DNA from: Planotetraspora silvatica | GTDB taxonomy: Bacteria; Actinomycetota; Actinomycetes; Streptosporangiales; Streptosporangiaceae | Assembly (NCBI RefSeq): GCF_016863315.1 | Contig: NZ_BOOQ01000002.1 | Location: 124,001-188,000 of the forward strand | DNA length: 64,000 bases | Direction: 5' to 3' | In this document: in pieces, positions 10,201 to 18,407 of the stretch | How the letters are laid out: every line of letters begins with the position of its first letter | Numbering within the stretch: the stretch's first letter is position 1 | The notes under the pieces: model-generated | Told to the model about the DNA's origin: nothing | What the model saw: the letters and a program-made list of their open reading frames with translations, nothing else | Databases searched by the model: none | Program-made: the position numbers and the translations under genes

Positions 10201-10465
10201 CGACGAACTACGCAGGGCGGGCCTGGTCCGCGAGGTCATCCGGCTGGTCCAGGAGGCACGCAAGGCGACCGGGCTGTCCATCAGCGACCGGATCGACCTG
10301 TGGTGGTCGGCCGAGGGCGATCTTGCGACGGCACTGCGCGAAGGCGGCGGGACCGTGGCCGATGAAGTGCTCGCGGCGAACCTCACCGAGGGCGGCTCCG
10401 CTGAAGATCTGCCCCGGCACGAGGACGCCGATCTCGGCCTGGTCTTCCAGCTCCGCAAGGCGTGA
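7289..10465 (+). CDS. ileS: Isoleucyl-tRNA synthetase, GxHH-type
   Basis: The 1058-residue class I synthetase charges tRNA-Ile. The N-terminal catalytic part contains PPTANGMPGVHH (51-62), where the usual HxGH is replaced by G59-V60-H61-H62, and KMSKH at 607-611. The editing CP1 domain lies between them and includes WTTTPWTL. The overall layout and length resemble the eukaryote-like IleRS2 group, known for mupirocin resistance. The ATG at 7289 is the only good start; GGAGG at 7272-7276 is 12 nt upstream and lies just downstream of the T-box, so translation is probably controlled by tRNA-Ile charging. A strong hairpin terminator follows at 10493. The gene stands alone between convergent and divergent neighbours. 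Confidence 0.97.
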   Translation: MSANYFRSLPGQVDLPALEHEVLERWRDGKIFERSLEQNADGPSWIFYEGPPTANGMPGVHHVEARVFKDVFPRYKSMRGYHVPRKAGWDCHGLPVEVAVEKELGLSGKPQIEEYGIAAFNDRCRESVLRHVDAFEEMTERMGYWVDMSQAYRTMDPQYVEAVWWSLKTIWDKDLLFRDFRITPYCPRCGTGLSDHELGQPGGYETVSSPSVYVRMPVTSGPLADLGASLLIWTTTPWTLVSNTAVAVHPDVTYVAARRGDEVLVIAEPLMTKVLGEDAEVLARFTGTELEHTRYSRPFELVEIPGAHYVVLGDYVTVEDGTGLVHQAPAFGADDMTVCKRYGMPVVNPIGPDGRFLPDVPFVGGTFFKDADEPLTEDLRSRGLLFWGDHFEHSYPHCWRCHTPLLYYALPSWYIRTTKIKDRLLAENEGTNWFPETIKNGRYGEWLRNNVDWALSRSRYWGTPLPLWVCSEDDSHVTCVGSLKELGEYAGRELSGLDPHRPYVDDVTFPCRHGEGDAVCGAEARRVPDVIDVWYDSGAMPFAQWGAPHVNQDVFDASYPGQFICEAIDQTRGWFYSMMTVGTLVFDRSSYENVLCLGLILAEDGRKMSKHLGNVLQPMPLMDDHGADSLRWYMATSGSPWAPRRISHAALEEIVRKVLLTYWNTASFFTLYANAESWSPARLASAPPHAERPLIDRWALAELHRTVADVTSSLEEFDTARAGRRLTDFLDDLSNWYVRRSRRRFWSGEESAFATLYECLETVSRLMAPLVPFLTDYLWDVLRGPDAPPSVHLTTWPEVDASLLDPALTERMALVRRLVELGRSARVSSSVKTRQPLGRALIGAPGWATLPGELRELIADELNVQSLEDMSGFSADLVTFTVKPNFRALGKRFGSQTKLVAAAVGAADPALLAQAVRSGTAAAVEAGELGTVELGPDDVIITEQPKTGWAVETGAVDTGTGETVALDLAITDELRRAGLVREVIRLVQEARKATGLSISDRIDLWWSAEGDLATALREGGGTVADEVLAANLTEGGSAEDLPRHEDADLGLVFQLRKA

Positions 10466-10492
10466 TCCACGCCTGATCGACGCCTGACCACC

Positions 10493-10534
10493 GAGCCCCC
10501 GGGCGGCGCGCCTGCCGCGTCCGCCCGGGGGCTC
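10493..10534 (+). terminator. Hairpin terminator after ileS
   Basis: A perfect 14-bp GC-rich inverted repeat, GAGCCCCCGGGCGG at 10493-10506 and its complement at 10521-10534, with a 14-nt loop, begins 27 bp after the ileS stop. There is no long T tract, as is usual for actinobacterial terminators. Confidence 0.85.
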
Positions 10535-10616
10535 CGCCGTTTCAGTGCCCCGGGCTCACCCTGCGGACGGGTGCCGCTACGATCTCTCCTCACTGCCTTG
10601 TAGAACGGTGTTCGAG

Positions 10617-11732
10617 ATGCGCGCGACACGTGCCGCCGCCGCCCTGATGATCACTCCCGTCTGCCTGGTCGTCTGCACCTCTTCCCAGCCGCTCGCGAAA
10701 CCGCGGCCGAGGACGGCGATCACCCGGATGTCACTCGACCTTTTCCACCACCAGGTTCCGGCGCTCCGAGCGGGCAAGGAGCTCTACGTCCCGTTCACCT
10801 GGCTGAAGAAGGACTTCGGCCTCACGGTCTCCCCAGGGCGGGACGGCGTCCCGCACGCCGGGTACCTCCAGGGCGAGACCCTCATCATCCAGCGCTACGA
10901 CCCCCTCGGCCCCTGGCTGAAATTCGCCGGGGAGAGCGTCGCCGGCTGGCCCCGGACCGTCATCGGAGCCGACGGGGTCCCCTTGAGCAGCTACCTGTTC
11001 GGCACCTTCGCCTATCCCGTCACGATCGTGCAGTACGGCATGGAGAACTACAGCAAGTGGGTCACGACCGGCGAGGGTGCCTACCTCGGCAAGGCGAAGG
11101 CCGTGGCCGCGTGGTTGCTGAAGGAGCAGGACGTCAAGGGGGGCTGGCCGATCCCGTTCGACTACCAGTACCGGGACGGGCTCGCCGGCGAACTCCACAA
11201 GGGCTGGTACTCCGGGATGGCGCAGGGTATCGGCGCCTCGTTCCTCGCGAAGATGACGGTCGCAACCGGTGACAAGCGGTACGGCGCCGCGGCGCTGCGC
11301 GCTCTGCGGCCGATGCGAACCCCGGTGGAGAAGGGCGGCGTCCTGCGCCGCTTCGAGGGGCGATACGACTGGTTCGAGGAATACCCGACGCCCACGCCCA
11401 GCCACGTGCTCAACGGGTACATGTTCGCGCTGATCGGCGTCTACGACGTGGGGGAACTCCTCCACGACAAAACAGCGAAGAAGATGTTCACGAGGGGCCT
11501 GACCACGCTGGACCGGGTCCTGCCGCTGTACGACCTCTCGTCCCGGACCAGCTACGACCTGCTCCAGTACACGCGGACCCCGGCCACTCCCCCCAATCCG
11601 GCGCGATGGGGGTACCACTCGTTGCACGTCACCCAATTGTCGGCACTGGACGCCATCACCGGCGGACGCTACACCGAGATCGAAAACCGCTGGCTCGGAT
11701 ACTTGAACGCCCAGGCCCTGCCGTCGAACTGA
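10617..11732 (+). CDS. Secreted D-glucuronyl C5-epimerase-like protein
   Basis: A 371-residue exported protein. Residues 1-20 form a signal peptide ending LVVC-TSS; Cys20 may be lipidated, but valine just before Cys is unusual for a lipobox. The mature part matches the D-glucuronyl C5-epimerase C-terminal domain: KWVTTGEGAYLGKAKAVAAWLL, QDVKGGWPIPFDY, WYSGMAQGIGASFLAKM, THVLNGYMFALIGVYD-like (here SHVLNGYMFALIGVYD), YDLLQY and WGYHSLHVTQL. In animals this fold epimerises glucuronate in heparan precursors, and some bacterial members act on uronate polymers. The substrate here is unknown. The ATG at 10617 has no clear ribosome site; TACGAT at 10577-10582 could be a -10 giving a short leader. 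It lies alone between two terminators. Confidence 0.82.
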   Translation: MRATRAAAALMITPVCLVVCTSSQPLAKPRPRTAITRMSLDLFHHQVPALRAGKELYVPFTWLKKDFGLTVSPGRDGVPHAGYLQGETLIIQRYDPLGPWLKFAGESVAGWPRTVIGADGVPLSSYLFGTFAYPVTIVQYGMENYSKWVTTGEGAYLGKAKAVAAWLLKEQDVKGGWPIPFDYQYRDGLAGELHKGWYSGMAQGIGASFLAKMTVATGDKRYGAAALRALRPMRTPVEKGGVLRRFEGRYDWFEEYPTPTPSHVLNGYMFALIGVYDVGELLHDKTAKKMFTRGLTTLDRVLPLYDLSSRTSYDLLQYTRTPATPPNPARWGYHSLHVTQLSALDAITGGRYTEIENRWLGYLNAQALPSN

Positions 11733-11767
11733 TCTTCCCGCGCTCCGGGCACGGAACGTTCCATGCA

Positions 11768-11799
11768 CCCTCCGCCTCCACGCTGTGAAACGCGGAGGG
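11768..11799. terminator. Bidirectional hairpin between convergent genes
   Basis: CCCTCCGC at 11768-11775 and GCGGAGGG at 11792-11799 form a perfect 8-bp stem with a 16-nt loop. It lies between the convergent epimerase-like gene and the 783-residue gene and can serve both. Confidence 0.7.
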
Positions 11800-11804
11800 G
11801 CGGG

Positions 11805-14156
11805 TTACCGGGCCTGGCAGACCGAGCAGTGGGTGAGGCCCGCCTGCTCGGCCTCCTCCTTGGTCATGACCTCGATGCTGTCGTCGTCGATCCCGCTGAT
11901 GAGAGGGCACTCCGAGCTGTGGTAGCGGCGAGTGCCGACCATCACCTTCACCGACCCCGGCGTGACGCGTCGCGCGGTGCCGGTACGGATGGCTGCGAAG
12001 GTGTTGGTGTTGTCGTCGTCCTCCGGCTCCTCGGAACGGGTGTCGCCCGCGTCCACGTTGCGAGGCCCCTGCTCGCCGCGGCCCACGGCGGCCTTCTCGA
12101 CCGTGTCCTCGCCGGGATCCTTCGCCGTGTCCCCGGTCGTGTCCTTCGCCGTGTCCTTGGCCGGACCTTCGGCGCCGGAGTCCTTCGCCGCGACCTTGAC
12201 CGTGTCCTTCGCCGGACCTTCGGTGCCGGAGTCCTTCTGCGTGGCCTTGACCGTGTTCACGGCCCTGTCCTCGCCCTTGGCCTTGTCGTCGATCTTGGCC
12301 TTGTCGTCGATCTTGGCCCTGTCCTCGCCCTTGGCCCTGTCCTCCGTGGAGGCTCCGTCCTTCGTGTCACCGGACACGCGGCCTGCGGCATCTCCTGCCG
12401 GCCGTACCGGGCCGGACGGGGATCCGGATCCGGTGCCCGCCTTGGAAGAAGCGGAGGCATGCCTGTCAGCGGAGGCGGCGGCCGGCGTGTCAGTGGATCC
12501 CGCGACTGACGAGCCCCGGGAAGCGGAACCCGGAACGGAACCAGGAGAGGCGGGGATGGGTCGGAACCCGGCGCGCCCGGGTTGCGTGATCTCCGCCGCC
12601 GTCTCCGGCTCCGCGTCGGTGGTCCCGGTCACGGCGTCCCCGCGGTTGGCCGTGTCCGGTCGGGACTTCCCGGTGCTCGGGGTGCCGGCTGTCCTGGCCG
12701 TGCCGCTCTCAGGCCGGACGGCCTCGCGCCCGGCGCTCTTCGGGCTCTCGCTTTCGGACTCGACCCCGGTCACCTCGGCGGCCTTCGACCCGGCGCCCGC
12801 AGGCTCAGGACTCTTTGCCTCAGCACTCTTCGGCTCAGCGCTCTTCGGTGCGACGCCCTCGGTCTTCGCGGCCGCTTTCTTCGCGCTCTCGGGCTCGGCG
12901 GTCCCCGGCCGCGGGCTGCCGGTTTCGGCGCCCCTGGTCGCGTCGTTCTCCGGCTCGGCCGTCGTGGCCTTCTCCGCGCGACCGGAACCGGCCGGGGAGG
13001 ACTCGGACGAGGAGGATCCCGGCTGCGCCGGCGCCGGCCTGCTTCTCGCCGCGCTGAACCAGTCGCCCTTGTCCTGCTCAGGCAAGGTGGGCGAGCCCGC
13101 CGCCTTCTCCTCCGCAGGTGCCGGCCGGGAGCCGGTGCCCGTCGGCGTGGGCGTGCCTGTGCGCGTGGGCGTGGGCGTGGGCGACAACATGTTGCGCTGG
13201 AACCAGTCGAGCTGCGGTTTCTCGGTGCCGCCCGTCCCTGATGCGGGGGTCTCCGACCGGGTCTTGTCCGTACGGGACTGCTCCGGCCGGGGTTGCTCGG
13301 GCCAGGCCTGCTCGGAAGCGGTCCTCTGCCTGGCGGTGTCCGATCCCGCGGAAGAGCCGGGAACGTTGCCACCGGTCGCGGAGTCCTTGGCCGGGGCGGT
13401 GTCACGGGCGGAGGCCGAGCGGTGGACGGTCACCGTGTCGTCGGCCGGCACGGGATCCTTGCCGACCTTGGGGTCTGTCGTGTCCCTGCCACCCGTCGCA
13501 CCCGCCGGGCGGGTGGGTCCCGCCTCGGCACGCGAGCCCTGCCGACGGGTCGGCCTGGGCTGCGGAGTCTCGTCCACCGCGCGGGGGGACAGCTCGGGCA
13601 GGCAGGTGGTGCAGGGGCTGAAGCCCTCCTCGCGGGCTTCCTCGTAGGTCAGCTCTTCGACCTCGCGCCCCATGAGCTGACGGCAGTTCGCCACATGGAA
13701 ACGTTTACGGCCCGGGACGACCAGCACGATGTCCTCGGGACCGAGCGGACGACCTGTGTGAGCCGGCGAACGCCGGAGGGGGGCAGTCGCTTCGGCGTGA
13801 CGGGGCGGGAATGGCGTCGGTGGCAGCGCCCCGTGGTGTGCTCCCGGCGGTGCCTGTGTCGGCGTGTCCACCGGGTGTCCCGGCGCCCCGCTGAGGGCGG
13901 CGGGGGCTCCGGCATGCGCGAGCTGGGAGACGGAGGAGGAACCCTGGGGGGTGAGATCCGGCCCGTCGGCGGCACGCCCACCGGCGGGGAACAGCAGATG
14001 ACGCTTCACCAGCGCCCCGATGAGCAGGAAGACGGCGGCCAAGACCGCGATCACCATCGACCACATCACCAGGTACACCTTCGCCAGCGCCCACCCCGCG
14101 ATGAGGATGAGGAGGGCGGCGATGGCGAACGCCAAAGCGGCGCTGAAGAGGATCAC
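11805..14156 (-). CDS. Unrecognised membrane protein with two Cys/His modules and a long disordered linker
   Basis: The 783-residue product starts at GTG 14156, 8 nt after GGAGA. Residues 3-50 form two close membrane helices (a hairpin). A first module at about 142-186 reads VVPGRKRFH, then Cys158, then LTYEEAREEGFSPCTTC (Cys182, Cys185). A second, homologous module forms the extreme C-terminus (about 736-783): VMVGTRRYHSSEC (His746, Cys750), then MTKEEAEQAGLTHCSVC (Cys777, Cys780). Each has one His and three Cys that could bind a metal, reminiscent of Ada-type metal-binding folds. The roughly 550 residues between them are low-complexity, rich in Ala, Pro, Ser, Thr, Lys, Asp and Glu, with internal repeats. 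The gene lies 53 bp downstream of divIVA on the same strand, so it is probably co-transcribed with the division cluster. Function unknown; a scaffold tied to DivIVA or the membrane is a guess. Confidence 0.8.
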   Translation of the reverse strand: MILFSAALAFAIAALLILIAGWALAKVYLVMWSMVIAVLAAVFLLIGALVKRHLLFPAGGRAADGPDLTPQGSSSVSQLAHAGAPAALSGAPGHPVDTPTQAPPGAHHGALPPTPFPPRHAEATAPLRRSPAHTGRPLGPEDIVLVVPGRKRFHVANCRQLMGREVEELTYEEAREEGFSPCTTCLPELSPRAVDETPQPRPTRRQGSRAEAGPTRPAGATGGRDTTDPKVGKDPVPADDTVTVHRSASARDTAPAKDSATGGNVPGSSAGSDTARQRTASEQAWPEQPRPEQSRTDKTRSETPASGTGGTEKPQLDWFQRNMLSPTPTPTRTGTPTPTGTGSRPAPAEEKAAGSPTLPEQDKGDWFSAARSRPAPAQPGSSSSESSPAGSGRAEKATTAEPENDATRGAETGSPRPGTAEPESAKKAAAKTEGVAPKSAEPKSAEAKSPEPAGAGSKAAEVTGVESESESPKSAGREAVRPESGTARTAGTPSTGKSRPDTANRGDAVTGTTDAEPETAAEITQPGRAGFRPIPASPGSVPGSASRGSSVAGSTDTPAAASADRHASASSKAGTGSGSPSGPVRPAGDAAGRVSGDTKDGASTEDRAKGEDRAKIDDKAKIDDKAKGEDRAVNTVKATQKDSGTEGPAKDTVKVAAKDSGAEGPAKDTAKDTTGDTAKDPGEDTVEKAAVGRGEQGPRNVDAGDTRSEEPEDDDNTNTFAAIRTGTARRVTPGSVKVMVGTRRYHSSECPLISGIDDDSIEVMTKEEAEQAGLTHCSVCQAR
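12151..12252 (-). repeat. 51-bp tandem duplication in the 783-residue gene
   Basis: Two adjacent 51-bp copies (12151-12201 and 12202-12252) each begin GTGTCCTT and end CCTTGACC on the plus strand. They encode related 17-residue KDSGxEGPAKDTVKx segments of the disordered linker and preserve the frame. Confidence 0.85.
12261..12350 (-). repeat. 18-bp tandem repeat array (about five units) in the 783-residue gene
   Basis: Units start at 12261, 12279, 12297, 12315 and 12333. The pattern is GGCCCTGTCCTCGCCCTT, two identical GGCCTTGTCGTCGATCTT units, then GGCCCTGTCCTCGCCCTT again and a diverged copy. Read on the coding strand they give alternating basic and acidic six-residue blocks (KAKIDD and RAKGED types). 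The second and third copies are identical at the DNA level, indicating recent expansion. Confidence 0.88.
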
Positions 14157-14209
14157 AGGGGGTTCTCCGAGCTTGCGGGTCGCGGGAAGGCCAGGGGGTG
14201 ACCCGCGGC

Positions 14210-15076
14210 CTACCTGCGGTCGGTGTGCTGCCCGTCAGGTCCGGGGAACGCGCCCGTGTGCTGCGAGGGCTCCTGACCGAACGGGTTGGGAGCCGCCTGC
14301 ATCGGCTGGCCGCCCTGAGCGACGGCGTGCGCCATCGCCGGTGCTCCGCCCACCATGGGGAAACCACCGCTGCCCTCCGCCGCGACGGTGAGCTCCGCGA
14401 GCTGGTTCTCCAGGTAGAGCTTCAACCGGCTGCGGTACTCACGCTCGAAGCTGCGCAGTTCCTCGACCTTGCGCTCGAGCTCGTCGCGGGTCTGCACCAG
14501 CGAGCCCATGGCCTGGCGGTGCCGCTCCTGCGCGTCGCGCTCCAGCGTCTCGGCCCGGGCGCGGGCGTCGCCGATGATCTGCTCGGCCTGGCGGCGCGCC
14601 TTGCCGAGGATGTCGTCGGCCTCGCGGCGGGCGCGGGTCACCGTCTCGTCCGCCTCCCGGCGGGCGTCGGCGATGGCCTGGTCGGCGGTCTGCTGCGCGA
14701 GGGCGAGGACGCGGGCCGCGGTGTCCATGTTGTCCTCGGCGGGCGGCAGGCCCATGCCGACGGGGACGGGCTCGGGACGCGCGGGCTCCGGGGGCTTGAT
14801 CGGCTCAGGCTGAGGGATCATCATCTCCGGCTTGGGCTCGGCGATGGGGGCCGCCATCTGCATGGGACCTCCCATGCCCATGCCCATGCCACCGGGGACC
14901 TTGCCCCTCAGGCATTCGGCCAGCTTCGCACGGAGCTCCTCGTTCTCCTGAATGAGGCGGTCGAGCTCGGCCTCCACCTCATCGAGGAAAGCGTCTACCT
15001 CCTCCTCGTCGTACCCCGGCCGAAGCCGGGTGGTACTGAACTGCTTGTTCCGCACATCAGCGGGCGTCAACGGCAT
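14210..15076 (-). CDS. divIVA: DivIVA/Wag31 polar growth and division protein
   Basis: The 288-residue protein begins MPLTPADVRNKQFSTTRLRPGYDEEEVDAFLDEVEAEL, the canonical DivIVA N-terminal membrane-curvature-binding domain and first coiled coil. A Gly/Met/Pro-rich linker (about 60-125) precedes a long second coiled coil with regular Ala-Arg-Glu-Ala heptads (about 130-245). The C-terminal tail is Gln/Gly/Pro-rich. In actinobacteria DivIVA marks hyphal tips or poles and directs apical wall growth. GGAGA lies upstream of the ATG at 15076. It is downstream of yggT and sepF, the conserved order, and upstream of the 783-residue membrane protein. Confidence 0.96.
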   Translation of the reverse strand: MPLTPADVRNKQFSTTRLRPGYDEEEVDAFLDEVEAELDRLIQENEELRAKLAECLRGKVPGGMGMGMGGPMQMAAPIAEPKPEMMIPQPEPIKPPEPARPEPVPVGMGLPPAEDNMDTAARVLALAQQTADQAIADARREADETVTRARREADDILGKARRQAEQIIGDARARAETLERDAQERHRQAMGSLVQTRDELERKVEELRSFEREYRSRLKLYLENQLAELTVAAEGSGGFPMVGGAPAMAHAVAQGGQPMQAAPNPFGQEPSQHTGAFPGPDGQHTDRR

Positions 15077-15127
15077 TTTGGGTCTCCTTGGCGCGCTCGG
15101 AGTCTTGTCCGCGGGGACGGTACCCGA

Positions 15128-15415
15128 TCAACGAAACGCGTTCACGACTTGGATCAAGACCAAAACCACAATGAACAGCACAGTGAAGCTCAGGTCAAAG
15201 GCCACCGTACCCAACCTGAGGGGCGGAATGAAACGGCGGAGGAATTTGAGAGGAGGGTCTGTCACCGTGTAGATCGCCTCCGCCAGCACCAGAACGACCC
15301 CGGAAGGCCGCCAGGAGCGGGCGAAAGCCTGCACCGTCTCAAAGATCATTCTGCCGATCAGCAGAATCAGATAGAGAGTGAGGGCGATGGACAAGATCTC
15401 GCTAACGATCCCCAT
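15128..15415 (-). CDS. YggT family small membrane protein
   Basis: The 95-residue protein has two hydrophobic segments (about 4-25 and 66-92) and the YggT signature: SWRPSGVVLVLAEAIYTVTDPPLKFLRRFIPPLRLG. The internal ATG at 15415 is preferred over an upstream start at 15466 because family members begin close to the first helix. YggT proteins lie between sepF and divIVA in most actinobacteria and are thought to help division or envelope biogenesis; the mechanism is unknown. Confidence 0.9.
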   Translation of the reverse strand: MGIVSEILSIALTLYLILLIGRMIFETVQAFARSWRPSGVVLVLAEAIYTVTDPPLKFLRRFIPPLRLGTVAFDLSFTVLFIVVLVLIQVVNAFR

Positions 15416-15497
15416 GGTCCGACCCCGCCTCCCTCTGGTTCCGCCGCATCCGGTCCCAGGGGGCACCGCTCAGCCGGTCACTGTTCATGATGGAACT

Positions 15498-16025
15498 CTA
15501 GCTCTGGTTGAAGAAGCCGCGTTCCGCGATTCGGGCCTTGTCTTCGGCGGTCACCTCAACGTTGGCGGGGGACAACAGGAACACCTTGTTGGTAACACGT
15601 TCGATGCTGCCGTGTAGGCCAAAGACGAGACCTGCCGCGAAATCGACAAGGCGCTTGGCGTCACTGTCGACCATCTCGGTCAGATTCATGATGACCGGCG
15701 TGCCCTCACGGAAGTGCTCCCCGATGGTGCGCGCCTCGTTGTACGTGCGGGGGTGGAGGGTCGTGATCCGCGCCAGATCGGTCGTACGACGCTCGAGCAC
15801 CGCCGTCGGAGGCCGGGTGGCCGGGACGACGGTCTCGCCGTCCTCGTCACGCTCGTGGGGCGCCTGGTGCGTTCCCTGCGGCCCCGCGGCGAAGCCCCGC
15901 CGCTGCAGGTCGTACTCGTCGCCGTATTCCTCGTCGGTGCCGTACTCGGTCCCGTACCTGTCTTCGTAGTGGTCGTCCTCCACGAGACCGAGGTAGACCG
16001 CCATCTTGCGCATCGCGCCGGCCAT
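15498..16025 (-). CDS. sepF: Cell division protein SepF
   Basis: The 175-residue protein has an N-terminal amphipathic membrane-binding helix ([14 protein letters not shown]), an acidic Tyr/Asp/Glu-rich linker, and the SepF core from about residue 88 ([34 protein letters not shown] to the [11 protein letters not shown] strand). SepF anchors FtsZ to the membrane and bundles filaments. In actinobacteria, which lack FtsA and ZipA, it is the main anchor. GGAGG lies about 10 nt before the ATG at 16025; a second ATG four codons on is less likely. Confidence 0.96.
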   Translation of the reverse strand: MAGAMRKMAVYLGLVEDDHYEDRYGTEYGTDEEYGDEYDLQRRGFAAGPQGTHQAPHERDEDGETVVPATRPPTAVLERRTTDLARITTLHPRTYNEARTIGEHFREGTPVIMNLTEMVDSDAKRLVDFAAGLVFGLHGSIERVTNKVFLLSPANVEVTAEDKARIAERGFFNQS

Positions 16026-16159
16026 CGCTCGTCGTCCTCCGCGTTACTGGTGCCTTCAAGGTCCCTATGGGAAGGCCAGGGCGGTAGGCGTACCCCCCGT
16101 GGAGCTCACCGCTGATCGACCTCTGCCTGTCGCGGACACCAAGGTCCACTTGGGGGACA

Positions 16160-16876
16160 TTACCTGACGAAGGGCTTCCGGCGACCGAGCAACGCCGTAC
16201 CGACACGCAGGTGTGTCGCGCCGTTCGCTATCGCCTGGGCCAGATCTCCGCTCATACCCGCGGATATGACGTCTGCCGCCGGGTGTTCCTTCTGTACGGC
16301 TTGAGCCACCGAGTAAAGCCGGGCAAAGGCTTCTCCCGGGTCCCCGCCGAGCGGCGCGACCGCCATGACGCCCCGCAACCGGAGGCCGTCCGCCCTGGTC
16401 ACGGCCTCGGCCAGGGGAAGGATCTCGCCCGGTGCCACCCCGCCCCGCCCCGCTGGGCCGCCGTCTTCCCCGCCGCCCAAGGCGACCTGGATGAGGCAGC
16501 CCACCTCGCGCTCCTGCCGTACGGCCTCGCGGCTCAGCGCGTCCACCAGCCTGGAACGGTCGACCGAGTGGACGACGTCCGCATAGGAGACGACCGAGCG
16601 GACCTTGTTGGTCTGTAACTGGCCGATGAAATGCCAGGTGAGACCCAGATCACCGCATTCGGCGGCCTTGTCGGCCGCCTCCTGGTCCCGGTTCTCGCCG
16701 ATGTCGGTCACTCCGAGCCCCGCGAGCACGCGCACGTCGGAGGCCGGGTACGTCTTGGTCACCGCGATGATCGTGATGTCCGAGCGGGCCCGCCCGGCCG
16801 TCCGGCAGGCCTGTTCGACACGCCGTTCGACTTCCGCCAGACCCGCCGCGATCTCATCGCGCCGTGCGTCATCCAC
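16160..16876 (-). CDS. ylmE: YggS/PLPBP family pyridoxal-phosphate homeostasis protein
   Basis: This 238-residue protein is a single-domain PLP-binding TIM barrel related to the alanine racemase N-domain. The PLP lysine lies in IIAVTKTYPASDV (Lys41), and the GENRDQEA, HFIGQLQTNK and ISAGMSGDLAQAIANGATHLRVGTALLG blocks are diagnostic. The family buffers PLP and keeps amino-acid and keto-acid pools balanced; it has no established catalytic activity. GTG at 16876 follows the ftsZ stop after 12 bp. In many actinobacteria pgeF separates ftsZ and this gene; here it does not. Confidence 0.94.
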   Translation of the reverse strand: MDDARRDEIAAGLAEVERRVEQACRTAGRARSDITIIAVTKTYPASDVRVLAGLGVTDIGENRDQEAADKAAECGDLGLTWHFIGQLQTNKVRSVVSYADVVHSVDRSRLVDALSREAVRQEREVGCLIQVALGGGEDGGPAGRGGVAPGEILPLAEAVTRADGLRLRGVMAVAPLGGDPGEAFARLYSVAQAVQKEHPAADVISAGMSGDLAQAIANGATHLRVGTALLGRRKPFVR

Positions 16877-16888
16877 GTGGTGCGGTGC

Positions 16889-18298
16889 TCACTTGAGGAA
16901 GTCCGGCACGTCGAGCTCCTCCTCCTGCTCCTCGAACACCACCGGACGGCGCGGGGCCGGCTGGGTGACGCGCGAGGTGATGGGAGTGGGCGGCTCCGGC
17001 GTGGGCCGCGGAATCGACAGCGGTCCCGAGGTGCTCGCCTGTCCCTGCTCGGAACGGGCGCCCCCCTCGGCCGCCGCGTCCCTGCCGAACTGCGCCGATC
17101 CCTCGGACGCCGCGGCGGGCTGCGCCGCCGGTGCGACCGGCTGGCTCACGGGCGGGGCGGGAGGCGCCGCGGGTCCCGCCGACGGAGCGACCGGCGGGAC
17201 CGGAGAGGCGACCGGCCGGTTCAGCGGCTGGTCGGCCCGGACCTCGGGCTTGGCCGGGGCGGGCGGCGGCGCGGGCCGCGACGAGGGCGCCGGCGTAGCC
17301 GGGCGGGTCTGCTGGGGCCTCGACAGCGGCGCGGCCGCCGGCTTGGTCACGGCCGGCTCGTCGAAACCCGCGGCGATGACCGTCACACGGACCTCGTCGC
17401 CGAGCGCGTCGTCGATGACCGTGCCGAAGATGATGTTGGCGTCGGACGCGGCCGCGCTGGACACGAGCTGCGCCGCCTCGTTGATCTCGAAGAGACCGAG
17501 GTCGGATCCGCCGGCGATCGACAGGAGCACGCCGTGCGCACCGTCGATGCTGGCCTCGAGCAGCGGGCTGGACACCGCCATCTCGGCCGCCGCGACGGAG
17601 CGGTCGTCTCCCCTGGCGTGACCGATGCCCATGAGCGCGGAACCGGCGCCGGACATGACCGACTTCACGTCGGCGAAGTCCAGGTTGATCAGGCCGGGTG
17701 TGGTGATCAGGTCGGTGATGCCCTGGACACCGGACAGCAGGACCTGGTCGGCGGCCTTGAACGCGTCGAGCACGCTGACCTGACGGTCGGAGATCGACAG
17801 CAGCCGGTCGTTCGGGATGACGATCAGGGTGTCGACGTCCTCGCGGAGGGTCTCGATGCCGGCCTCGGCCTGCATGGCCCGGCGCTTGCCCTCGAAGCTG
17901 AAGGGCCGGGTGACCACACCTATGGTCAGAGCACCGAGGGACCGGGCGATGCCGGCCACGACCGGCGCGCCGCCGGTGCCGGTGCCGCCACCCTCGCCCG
18001 CGGTGACGAAGACCATGTCGGCGCCCTTGAGGACTTCCTCGATCTCCTCGCGGTGGTCCTCGGCGGCCTTGCGGCCGACGTCCGGGTTCGCCCCGGCTCC
18101 GAGACCCCGGGTGAGCTCACGCCCGACGTCGAGCTTCACATCGGCGTCACTCATCAGCAGCGCCTGGGCGTCGGTATTGATGGCGATGAACTCGACGCCC
18201 TTGAGTCCCTCCTCGATCATCCGGTTTACGGCGTTCACTCCGCCGCCGCCGATGCCGACGACCTTGATGACCGCGAGGTAGTTCTGCGGTGCTGCCAC
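16889..18298 (-). CDS. ftsZ: Cell division GTPase FtsZ
   Basis: The 469-residue tubulin homologue forms the Z ring. The GTPase domain holds [13 protein letters not shown] (15-27), the tubulin signature GGGTGTG (103-109), and the T7 loop [11 protein letters not shown] (about 205-215) that completes the neighbouring active site. The domain ends near 315. A 140-residue Pro/Ala-rich disordered linker, longer than in rod-shaped relatives, leads to the conserved C-terminal peptide [10 protein letters not shown] that binds SepF. GTG at 18298 has GGAAAGG 9 nt upstream. A 220-bp promoter-containing gap separates it from ftsQ, so ftsZ can be transcribed independently of the upstream wall genes. Confidence 0.98.
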   Translation of the reverse strand: MAAPQNYLAVIKVVGIGGGGVNAVNRMIEEGLKGVEFIAINTDAQALLMSDADVKLDVGRELTRGLGAGANPDVGRKAAEDHREEIEEVLKGADMVFVTAGEGGGTGTGGAPVVAGIARSLGALTIGVVTRPFSFEGKRRAMQAEAGIETLREDVDTLIVIPNDRLLSISDRQVSVLDAFKAADQVLLSGVQGITDLITTPGLINLDFADVKSVMSGAGSALMGIGHARGDDRSVAAAEMAVSSPLLEASIDGAHGVLLSIAGGSDLGLFEINEAAQLVSSAAASDANIIFGTVIDDALGDEVRVTVIAAGFDEPAVTKPAAAPLSRPQQTRPATPAPSSRPAPPPAPAKPEVRADQPLNRPVASPVPPVAPSAGPAAPPAPPVSQPVAPAAQPAAASEGSAQFGRDAAAEGGARSEQGQASTSGPLSIPRPTPEPPTPITSRVTQPAPRRPVVFEEQEEELDVPDFLK

Positions 18299-18349
18299 GA
18301 CGAGGGGCCTTTCCGCTCGTTTACGTTTCGTGCGGGCGGCGCCCGCGCT

Positions 18350-18382
18350 CTCTAACTCTCACCCTCAAGTTGAGATTTAGAG
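18350..18382 (-). promoter_or_regulatory. 12-bp inverted repeat in the ftsZ leader
   Basis: CTCTAACTCTCA (18350-18361) and TGAGATTTAGAG (18371-18382) are complementary at 11 of 12 positions around a 9-nt spacer, 52 bp upstream of the ftsZ GTG. It is AT-rich against a very GC-rich background, which favours a regulator site or an mRNA leader hairpin. Confidence 0.6.
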
Positions 18383-18407
18383 TTATGTCAACCTGAGATT
18401 GATACGG

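Noticed and set aside
11932-13647. 571-residue open frame on the plus strand
   Set aside because: It is antisense to the 783-residue gene, has no recognisable domain, and arises from GC-rich low-complexity sequence. The minus-strand frame has membrane helices, paired Cys/His modules and a good ribosome site.
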